DNA of 64,000 nucleotides, taken from the NCBI GenBank assembly GCA_964034945.1, contig OZ035960.1:88315848-88379847 (forward strand). Direction: 5' to 3'. The DNA comes from Chrysopilus asiliformis. Taxonomy: Eukaryota; Arthropoda; Insecta; Diptera; Rhagionidae. Positions 23,501 through 35,500 of this stretch are shown here, in pieces. Position 1 is the first letter of the stretch, and each line of letters starts with the position of its first letter. The notes under the pieces are model-generated. The model saw only the letters and a list, made by a program, of their open reading frames with translations, was not told where the DNA came from and searched no databases. Position numbers and translations under genes: made by a program.

Positions 23501-26500
23501 TATACATATGTCTAGAATGCGATATCATTTAGTCTGAAATAAAATAAATAACATCAAAACTAACTGTTTTTGGATCCATTTATTTCGTCCAAATAAATTC
23601 ACTTTTCGTTTCCACGTCCAAAATATGTGGTGGATTTTTTGGCATTTTGAGGTGACAAATTTCATGGTGGAATTATCATGTATTTGTTATCACAATACCA
23701 AATAATGAGAAAACTCACTTATTTGGTTTTTTCGCGCCAAAAAATTTTCTCAGCAATCTAATTTCTAGAGATTCTAGGTCGTTTTCACTAGATACAATTT
23801 CACTAGACACAATCCCACACCAATAATTTCACAGGCGCAATTTAGCTTTTTATTTTTCGAACGCATTAAAACATCTTTATTATTAAGAATTAGATTTTTT
23901 ATTAATAAGAATTAGAAGAACAGAAAAAAAATATAAATAAAGTTAATAAATTGAAACTAAAATTAAACCAAGTGGAATTGTCGCAGTGGAATGGTGCCTG
24001 GTGGAATTGTCTCTAGTGAATTTGTGTCCAGTGGAATTGCTCTAGTGAAATCGGCCGGTTCCCTTTCTAGATATTTGAAAAAAAAGTTTGTGTTTTTGAA
24101 CTGCTACGCATTTTCATGTTTTTTTAAATCCCGACCAAAACAAGATGTAACTAGACATCTAGTTATATAAAGAACTTTAAAAGTTAAGCCAGATAAAACT
24201 GGTTTAAAGTATGCAAAAGATATTTTAGAACCGTGGTTCCCAAACTTTTTCAGTTGACGCCCCCCTTGAACACTTATCAAACAGCTGACGCCCCCCACGG
24301 CATAAAAAGAAAAACTCATGTTGCAATGTTGCCTACACTAGATGGCGTAGAAAGTCTCCACTTGATTTTACCAGCATTTTAACTGTTCGGTACATTAAAT
24401 TCGAGGTAAAAATTTGACAAATGAAAATAATAGAGGTTCTGTTTCCAGTTTTCTTAACGAGTGTGGTTTTTTAATTTAAAAAAATGGAAGAATATTTGAT
24501 TTCTCCACAAACAGTTTTTACTTCGGTTTTAATGTGCCAATTTGGAGACCGCGTTAAAATTTCATTTTACTCGAACTGCGTACTAGGCTTAAGTCTGCAA
24601 CGCTGCTTTGTTGTTATTAGACAAGCCGAGAATAATATCTTGAAATGTTAATTTCAAATTTCTTCACGACTACCGTCCGTAGCTCTAGGCCCCCCAAGGG
24701 AAATTGCTTCACGCCCCCCTGGCCGTGACCCCACGCCTCCCAGTTTGGGAACCACGGTTTTAGAACCATATTTTGAAAAACTAAACAAAAAAGAAATTTT
24801 TTAAAATTAAAAGTTTAGTAAAAAAAAATTCGAAATAACAAGAAATTATGAAAAAATAATTTAAAATATACAAAATTTGTGTAAAGTGGTGCGGATGAGG
24901 ATATTGTTAAGTTTTGAAAAGCGTTGTGAACTTTTTTCCATTGGTTTTGAAATTAAATTGACATAAAACATATAAAAAACAGAAAGTGAAAAGGTGAGCG
25001 AAAGTTCATAACGACTAGTATGTGTAAGATGTCAGGAATTTTAAGAATAAGTTTAGAGATTGTTTCCATTGAAATTTACAGTTATTTACATAAACATAGC
25101 ATATCCAAAATTGTCCATTTTTTTGTCATTAGCAAGAGTGAAGAAGTCTTCATTATTTACGTTTGTATTTACACAAAAAAGGATGTTTTAGAAAAAAAGT
25201 AGCTATGCTGCTCGAGATTGGAAAGTGTGAAAAAGAAGAGAGATTTTTTTTTAAAATACGTAGACAGAGCATATGCATCAGAATATATTGGCACAGTTTC
25301 ATTATTCACAAAAAATAGGTAGATTTTTATAAAAAACATTTTCATATATCAGAAGTTGTTTTTTGTATACGATTAAAGTATAAATAGGACACAACATTTA
25401 ATTAGTTTATGTTTTTTTTAAATAAAATATTAATATATATAGTAATATTTTAGCATTTTTAAATCAATTTGCTAATTTTGATTGTTTTAATATTATTATT
25501 ATTTTTTTTTGCACAAAGTACCTCGTCTGTGGCATGAACATTGCGATTTTGTTCATTATCAGAATGGCCGCGATCGTTTGTCTATAATTGAAAAAAATAT
25601 CAAATTATAATGAAACATAAAAAACTCTTAACACAAGATAGCAAAACGGAAAACATTAATTTATTTCTGTTACAAATATTCATGTTTGTTGGGAAGTTAT
25701 ATTTAATGGTGCGTTAAAAAAAAGAAAAAAGAAATTATTCAATTGCAAATTTCAAATTTTTTTTTCTATATAATTTTTAAAAATTTAAATCATGCATTCA
25801 ATAAGTGAATTATAAATATTTTATCAAAATTGTTAATTTTATTTGGATTATTAAAAGTTTTTTTTAACTGTTGGGCAGATTAGACAAATACCCATAAATA
25901 TAATAAACCTGAATCTTGGATGCATGTTTATTTACATTAAATTTCAGCTGGTTAGGTTAAGCAGTTTTCGCGTAAAAGAGTAACAGACAGACAAATTGAC
26001 AGACAAAAAATTCGTTCAAACGAAAAATTTGAAAAAAACCTCAATTAACAATCTAACTGCCACGTCAGTCAAAAAGACCTGACACCTAATTGTACACAAC
26101 GCCCACAATGAAAATTATTAAAGTGTTCGCTGCAACCGCAACGATTTTTTGTAGTTGCACACATTTTATGGTAATAAAATAACATTTAGGTAGAATTTTG
26201 TTTCAATTTTTTTTTCTCTTAGCGCCTTTTTGACTGACAACTAAATATTCGAAAAAGGCTTAAAACTGTCGTGGCAGTTAGAGTGTTAAAAAGTTTTTGT
26301 TTAAATTTTTGCCACATTTTTTTCAATTTTCTTTAGAATTCCAGTTAGGAAAATCTAGAATAAAAAAACTTGGTGCAAATATTTGTATATAACTTTATAT
26401 GAATCTTGCTTAAAATTTAATGTTTTAACTACTAAAATTTCGTTATTATTTCTTGCAAAAAACGGCATAAAACTTTTACCAAATGAATATATTGGGATAT

Positions 26501-29500
26501 ACTATTAAAAATAATAATAAAAAATTGAATACATACAGAACAGACGTGGGGCATATGGACCAAAACTCCTCCAACTGAATGCGGTTCTGGCTGAGGAACT
26601 GCTACTGGGACCGGACCTAAATTATTTTCAAAAAAGAGAAAATAACCAAACGCAAAAAAAAGAAAGATAAAAATAATAATTATTATACAATTTTATTTAA
26701 TAAACATTTAGAAAAAAAAATATTTTTGAGCAAACTTTAGAGTTATTGATATCTAAAAATCGTTTTTTCTTGGATTGCGATAAAAAAACGATACAAAGAT
26801 TATAAATTGTGTTCCTCAATTCTATTCGTTTTAAATTCCAAAAAGATTTTGAATCTAAAATAAAAATGGATGTTTGTCTGTCTGTTTGAGATTACAAAAC
26901 TCGAAAACTACAGGACCGATTTTTACGCGGTTTTTTTGCAAAATGATCTGCGTTGCCAGAAGCAGTTTTTAGCTATGTTAGATTTTCAAAAATCGAAGCA
27001 AACGATTCTCTAAGGATAACGCAAATATCCTTTTTCCCATTTTTCCCCGGAAAAATTGGCATTATGGGGTTTTCGGGGTCGTTGAGCTCGAATTCGGTAT
27101 TAGATTTTCAAAATTTTAAACGGAAGGTCCTGAAAAGATAACGCAAATATTCTTTTTCCCGAGAAAATCGGCATTAGGGAGTAGTCGGGGTCGGTAATTA
27201 CGAATCCGATGTCAGATTTCTAAACGGAAGGTCCTGTAAGGATAATGCAAATGTCCTTTTTTCCAATTTTTCTCGAAAAGCGGGCTTTTGCAGGTTTTTA
27301 GGATTGCTTATTACGAATCCGGTGTTGGAATTTCAAAATTAGAAACGCAAGGTCCTGTAAGGATAACATTTTTTCTCAAAAGTTTTAAAGTTGTTTATGG
27401 TTTTTTGGCATTCTAAAATTTATACAAAAAACTTTAAGCTGGCAACGAAGGGTCTGCTAGTACGTTATAAATTTTGACGGTACAAATTATCTAGCGATAT
27501 ATTAAATGCCGATAAATAGTCTATAAAAAAAACTCCAGAATGATTCTCATAAAGAGTATAAAAATTTGACCTGCGGCGCATAATACCAAACATCACATCA
27601 TCGATACTCCACCTCAAGGTCTGCTGTGTTCATGCAAGACATTCAGCTTTCCATTTCAGCGCCATTTTACGTATTGATCGGCTAATGCACACGGTTAAAA
27701 TTATTGGACTAACTTTTAATCCCATTTCTAGAATTCGATACTTTTTCTATGAAATTTCAATCCTCTCAAATGATTAACTACATTTTTAATCAAACTTGTA
27801 TTATTACAAGCAGTCGCATTAAATTTGATAAAAAAAGCATTAAAATCAATAACTTATTTGGATTACATTTCAATAAAAAAAAATATTAAAAAATAATAAT
27901 CTTTCCCGAGATGAAATTTTAATATTTTTTGGCGTAAGACTGTATACAATTCCAAAAATATTAAAATTTAGACCAAAAATTTTTAACGTGTAGAGTTTAC
28001 ATTTAAGCCTAGTATGCAGTTCGAGTAAAATGGAATTTTTCATATAAAAACACCAAGCTGAAAATTTTGCTTAGAAATTTTGCTAAGCCGTACGCAGTAC
28101 GCTGCTAAAAAGATGTGAAAAATTCCTTTTACATTATATTACACTAGATGGCGTTGTTGTGGTCTCCAATTATTTTACCAACATTTTTATTGTTCGGCAC
28201 ATTTAATTTCGAGTAAATTTTTGACAGATTGCGTGCATACTGTGTTTTGTTTCGTTTTTTTCACACAAAATGGAATTTGATGACTTGTGGATGCTGCAAG
28301 GGAGATAAAGCGTTCGGTGCAAAGCACGTTTGAAATTGAGGACTCAATTCGAACCAGCCATGATTCCACAAAACGAGTAAAAAAACGTACAGAGCAGAAA
28401 GCATTGTTTTTTGTTGTTAAAAAAAAGGAATTAGCTTCCCTAGAATATTTTTTCATTACAAAACATATCAGCAAACTGAAATAGGGATATGTATTATTAC
28501 ACCTACTTTATTAAATTAAAAAATTCTGACGTCTGTAGTAAAGCGACCCTTTGTTTTTCGTTGTTTTAAAAAGGGATTAACTCTAATCGATGGCTGTGCT
28601 CTGGGCATCAATCGTGTAACGCGACGCAGACACGAAATTGCGTCTTTCATTATGAAAAGCAATCGTGTTTGGCGACGCGTCGTTGCATCGAGTTCGAGGC
28701 GTCGCTCAGTGTCATTTCGTCTGTCATTTCACAATGGAGGAACCAAAGTAAATATAAGTTAAATTATAATAAATTTATATTATTTTAGGAAGATAACGAA
28801 TGATTTTTATTCACTTCAACCAAAAAGTCTATCAATTATACATTATTGTTTTGAGCTGAGCTGGAACGGATCATTTTTGTCCCTTGAGAACCTGCGAACA
28901 ACTCGTAATTCCCTTTTTTCTGGTGAACTTAACATAAAATTAATTTCAGCTAATCCAAACAGTTTTATTTTGACGTTTCTGTAGCAAGATATTTGTAGTG
29001 AGCAAAACTGGTCCGTATTGTGCACTCGGAAAGCTTTATTTAGCATGACTTATAATTGATTTAAGAAATTCAATCCATTGAACGTTCAAACTTTTTAGTG
29101 TCGCGATACAAAATTAGAAAAACTTGTCGCGTCGATGTCGCCGTCTCAGCTCAAAGACGGAGACGCGTCGCGTTACACGATTGATGCCCTGTTCTCGTGC
29201 TTGTGAAGCATTTCAACTAAGAGAGATGTTGCTATTTCGTCGTCCTTATATCCATATTTTTTATTTTAAAATAAAAATTAGAGAAAAAGTAAAAATCTTT
29301 TTGTTCGCCTTTGACATCTGTCAATTTGATTTCTCCACAATTTTTTTCTTTCCAGTTTCTGTTGCTGCATGCTAGACTTAAGTCATAGTTATGAGATGAT
29401 TTAAAATTTACTTACTTTTTATGTGTAGAACCCAAACCCCTGCTTACACAATTTTTTTTTCTAATTTTGAAACCAATTATTGTTGTTAAAATATTTTAAC

Positions 29501-32500
29501 CCTTGGATTCTTGTGCAAAATCGGTAATACTTTCCAAAAAGCGTGTCCTGATTTTCGAAAGAAAAATTAGGTCATTGATTTTGATTTAAATATTGTTTGC
29601 AGACGAAGATATTAACTAAACTCGAACCTCATGTACAAATAAAATACTTCTTGGTTGACATTTTGTAACTTAGGAGTACTTGACAGTATTTATTAGTATT
29701 TACGAGATTGGAACGCAACTATTAGTTTGAGAAATTTCAAATCCACAGATCTTAAGTTTATGATGAAATTCATGAGTTTTAAATATAAACGTATTTGAAT
29801 TGAGGAACACAATTTTTAAGGCGGAAATTCTAAAGGTGGAATAGATGTGCATCCTAAGACAGCGAAAAAAGTTGTAAAAAAGCCATGCAGTGGAACAGAC
29901 AGGTGTTATAAAGCGGTGTGTTGCTGTTGTTATATCCTAGAAATCACCAAAAACTTATTATAAATCTACAAAATTCTATGTGTGGTCGTATAGTGTATTG
30001 TGTTGGCTATGTAAAAAAACTACAATACTTTGCTACCAATTTAGAATGTTTTCCTAAAATTCACATTTAATTTTACTTAAAACTTTCTTATTTCGTTTGT
30101 TAGTATCCAAGAAAGTTTTTCTTACAATATAGTTTCTGTATTTTAACTAATTTAGATAGACACAGATTGTTAATTCAGAGAAATAAAATAAGAAGCGATT
30201 TGCGTGTGTGTTTTGTGTGGGTTTTTAAGTGTGTGAAAATGCATTTTGAAAACAATTTTGATTGTGGTTAAAAAGATTTGTTTTGTGTTTTGTAGCAAAC
30301 CAGCAAACTACCTTCTACTATACGAATTCGTATTCGAATATTGTTAAATATATTAAAATTTATAATAAATATTGTCTGTATTGATGAATTCAAAAAAAAG
30401 TTTCTTCTTGCGATTCACCTGCCATAATAATTATTTTTCCAGGGTCATCTAGAAGACATGATAACCCTAATGAGTTATTCAAGTATTTTTTTTAGAGTGA
30501 GTACAGTGATTTGAGTACACAGAACAGTTAAACAAAATGGGAAGAGAAAGAAGAAAGATTTGTTAACATTAAACAGTTATTTACATATATGTTATTTTAA
30601 TTATTTAAATATATATTATATCTATAATTTGTATTTGATTTAAATATTGTACAATTTTTTTAAGTGTAAAATTTCAGATAAGTAATAGTAATAGAAAATG
30701 AAATCCTACTAAAGTGAAGAGATTTTGAAATAATCAGTTCGTTTATTTAAAATGGCTGCGTACTTTTAATGGAACACTCGTTCAGCTTTTTGAATAACTT
30801 TTTATCATACCGAAAATAATATTTTTAAATATAAAAAAGTCGATTTTATATTCAAGAGTTTAGATTTTTTTTGAACTTAACGACAACACTGAAAATGCTA
30901 AAAGCCTAAAAATATGCAAAGTGAGCAATGAACAAGTATTTTTCTCTAAAAATAGCATTTTGTTGTTTGTTCATTTCAAATTCAATAATTTTTGAATAGA
31001 AACGGAAAAAAATGTGTTTTTAAAAACTCGGTCGGTGGTTTTCAAGTAGGGGGCTGTCCATAAAATACGTCATGTTAAGTCTCGGTCTTTTGATCTGACC
31101 TCTTCGACCGTCTTGGTTTTACTCGATATTTTGTATGGAGTTATAAAAGTAGTGTAATTACCGGTACATTACCGCACACCACTTTACCACTAAATGTGTG
31201 ACGTATTTTATGGACATACCTTTAGTCCTAATTTTTCAGCCAAAGTTGTTTACATCATTTTTGTTTTTTAGGTGTTCTTGAAAACGACAACAGATATTAA
31301 GCCCAATTCAGACTAACGAAGCTTTCAACGATAGGGAAATGAAAGCTTTGATCTCATTGGTCGAGGAAACTCAATCGCAATCGTAATCGTAATCGCAATC
31401 GTAATCGGTATCATTAGTCTGAATTGGGCTTTATTCACTTTCAAAAGCTCTTATCCGAATACCAATCGATCAAGAGACTGGAAACGTAATTTGTTTTCTC
31501 TAATAGCAAGGAAACTTTTAAAACCCCTCTTGGATTTTAGATAATTAAAGCTATTTTTCACAAAAAATTGTTTTACCAAACTGATTTTTTCACGATTCTC
31601 CATTCACTTCTATTCAATGAAAAAGGAAATTTAGAGGAAATTTTTAGACACAATTTGGTCTACTCGGAAAAACTTAAGAATACTTCTGAAATGTTTTAGT
31701 TTAAAGTTCTATGGTTAGGTTTTAGTTTATATCACAAAATGAAGTTAAAAGTTCCAGTGAAAGAAATTAAAAAGATAGCTGAGTTTAGTATACAGAGATA
31801 GTTACAGGAAAGGATAGTTAACAAGATTTATACTTAGTGCGCCCAATAAGATTAAGCACTTTTACTATATATATTAGTATTTTTCACTTAAATTAGATAT
31901 TAAGACAGTTAAAATTGGAAATTTTAAAATGATGTACCTCCAAAACCACCGAGCGGGCCAAGCGGAATAGGTAATGGTGCCATTGATAAAGAGACGTCTC
32001 GGCATTTCTCTTTGTCGGATTCCGGAGGACTTTTTCGGGCTGATTTTTCCTCCTCCACAAAATCTTCGATGGGTGGCTGAAAATTTGGAAATTTAATGCA
32101 AAATTAATAAACTCGAACCAAATGTAATAAAGATGGCCAATTTTACTCACATCTGGTGGACGTATGGGATTTTTTGGTGCCATAAATTGGACTAACTTCG
32201 TTGAAAGCTGATGCCACATTATCGAAGCTTCACAATAAGCGCATTCAGATACCTACAAAATTTATACAACAATCTTTATTACAAAAAACTTTGCCTTGTT
32301 CATAGTGGAAACTAACCTTTAGCGAGCAAATATGACTACTTAGGCCAACCTTAGCGGCAGTCACCATGCACTTCAACAGTCGGCAAACACTGTCGCAAAC
32401 AGAAGTGTGGATCCCCATATGTTGTTCAACATCTTGGAGTTCCATTTGCTTGAGCAAAATGTCTAGCATTAAAATGCAACAGGTGAGATTATGTTCGGCA

Positions 32501-35500
32501 TCCGTTGAGAATTCAGTATGGCGTGTCGTTGGCGCTTCATCGTCGGAAATCGCCGAAGTGTTGCCCGATTCATCTTCAACAACGGGAGCTGGAAATTTCG
32601 GAATAGTTTAACACCTGAAATTAAATATTTTGTTTTGGTTACAAATTGAACTCCGTCGCGGTGGGTGAACCATGTCTTTATCCTTCTCCTTTATGTTGGG
32701 TTTGCCCCCTTTGCTCTCCTTTTCCTTCATGATTTCATGCTGCACTCCGTATTTCATAATTCGCACTCCATCACCAAACATTGCGAATAATTGCGACAAA
32801 GGAATCAAAATTTCCAATTTCGATAGGATTTGGAGCCAATGAAGGGCCTGCTGTTGGACTTTAGCGGTGGTTTTTTCAAATCGAATCGCAACAAAGTTGT
32901 ACATGGTTTTAGCGTCAAATCCAAGCGGTGACATTTCCGGATCAAGGATTTTACTCAGGACGATCTTCAGCTCGATGAGTTCTTTTTCTGGGACGTCATT
33001 AGTTATTGCTTCCATCCAGTGTGGCATCACGTAGTCCCAGATTTCTGAAGTGATCACTTCATAGGGGACGAGGCAGATTAGACGCTGAAGTCCTTCTTTT
33101 AAATGACTCGTTCTGGAAGCCAGAGTTTCCCAATGGCCGCCAACGCGGGCGTGCTCAGGGGGATGTGGCAGGAGACATGCAATAAAAACCTGGAATAATT
33201 GCGTGTTTTATAAATAGTAATTGATTTAAACAAAATCTTACATCATAGTTAGTCTGGCAAATGTCCTTAAGCCATCCACAAATATGTTCGATTTTTAGCT
33301 TTTCAATAGTACTTTCCACTTGACCTGTGTTTTAGTAGAAAATTTGAAAAAAAATATAAGAAAAATTCTTTTTTATTAAAAAAATTGTCGGAAAAAAATT
33401 ATACGCTATTAGAACCTCCCAATTAAGACACTAACTGAAATTCCCCACGGTTAAAATTCTTTGACTAATTCTTAATCCCATTTCTGGAATTCGACATTTT
33501 TTAAGATTGTTTTTTTTATTAAATTTTAATCCAAAAAAAAAATGCTTGATATAGCCCAAACTTCAAAAATTATATTTTAGCGGCAGCCAAAATGGTGACA
33601 CACACTGAAAGAGCTTAAGCGGTGGAACTACTTGAACGCGACCAATGTAAGCGGTGCTGATCAGCGGCCAATGTAAGCGTTGCTCACCGCTGATCAGGTG
33701 AGTGTTTATATCTTTGTAGGATGGCGCTTTTTAACTACCTTCAACAAAATAAAACTCATTGTGGTCAGAAAAAATTGAAACAATGAGTCCTTTGGTGCCC
33801 GCTTCAAGTGCGCCCAGGTTCTACCTGCCATACCCTACTTAAGCCCAATTCAGACTAACGATTTCGATTAAAGTGTCTCGACCAATGAGATCAAAGCTTT
33901 CAAAGATAGGAAAATGAAAGCTTTGATCTCATTGGTCGAGGAAGTTCAATCGTAAACGCAATCGCTAGACTGATTTGGGTTTTACGCCCGTGCACGTTAC
34001 TCTAGTTCTGTCTTAGTTGTCAGCTACTGTCTAATATCAACTCGCCATTAATTAATATCAAAAAGTTGAAAAAAATATCGCTGCACTAAAATTTATTTAT
34101 TTTTACGAAAAGGCGTCTTACCGTCATAAGAATAAGCAGTGACATGGAACCAATGAAACAGCATCGACATCAACCGGCCAAGGATCTCAACTGGTGTGTC
34201 TGGAGTGGGAGTACATCTTCCAACTAGTAGCCAAATTCCATACCTCCCTAGGAGCTGCCGCTCCTCGAGTGATATATTATCGTGCGGTCCATTATTTCCA
34301 TTTTTTGGTTCACTGGAACTTGCTGGTGTCGACGAATCCTTTCCTGGCTCAAAACTTAACGGTTTCGCTTCCCTCAGCAGGCTTATTACGGATTCCACCA
34401 TATACATCTGCATCTCTGGATCCATTTGCCAAGCGGGTGGCAAACTTCTGTGCACAACATGGTCCCCGCCTCGTCGGCTGTTATGACGATTTCCATGGCA
34501 TTGCGAGCAGTATCGGATAGGGTGGTTGCCATTGTAACTGGCGCATTCAGTCGAAAAGCAAATCGAGAAAGCGGCCTTTTCAGTCGACCGGCAATTTTTG
34601 TTCTCGCAGACCATCGAAACTTGCTGCATTGGGTGTAGAATGTCCCCAAAAAGTTGATTCGGATGTTCCCTATGGATCTCATTCGCACACTCAATGCAGA
34701 GGTAGAGTGGTGGGGGACAGTCGGGGGCGTAGGTTATACTGATATTATGATCATAGCAAACTTTGGCTGCTTCGGCGTTTCCAGCATTTGGGCAATGTTC
34801 TCGCTGGCACACAAATGGAACCAAGTCATCTAAGACAATTATTTGAGAATTAATTTGTTTTTCATTTCGGAAAAACGTATGTATAAAAATAATACAGTGG
34901 GAGCTCGGTTTATGAACATAATTTGTTGTTTAAGACTTTTAAAGCTATACTAAAATGTTCACCAACCGAGCGAAAATATCCCTTATTTCCATTGTACAAA
35001 GAGTACTTCGAGACTACTAACTTGTCAACTTGCATAACAATCCGCGCCTATCGAAAAGATTTGCATTAAAAGCTGGCCAATAGTAGAAAAGCAGCTTAGC
35101 GGCTGACGATCTTGAAGCCGCTGTTCCATAGGCGATAACGCAAAGAATATCCTTGACGACATTATGTTTGAGCCTCATTAGACATTCGAGTAGTTGACAA
35201 TGATGCGCTAAAAGAAAAAAAATCAATGTGATTTTTTCAATATATTTCGGAGGTTGAGAAGGCAAGTGGAATAGGGTTTCACAGGTTTCTCAAGGACCAA
35301 CAAATAAGATTTATATGTAGTGGAAATTAAACAAAAATGGCTTTGGTGCGTGTTTACATGAGCGATTTTTAGTCACTTAGTCGTGCGATAAAAAAGTCGC
35401 GGCGACTAAAAAATCTCTATTAAAAAAAGCTATACCGGCCGCGACTGACCTGCGACTGTCGCTACCGATTTTGTGTCGCTCCCACTGAATCGTTCATGTA

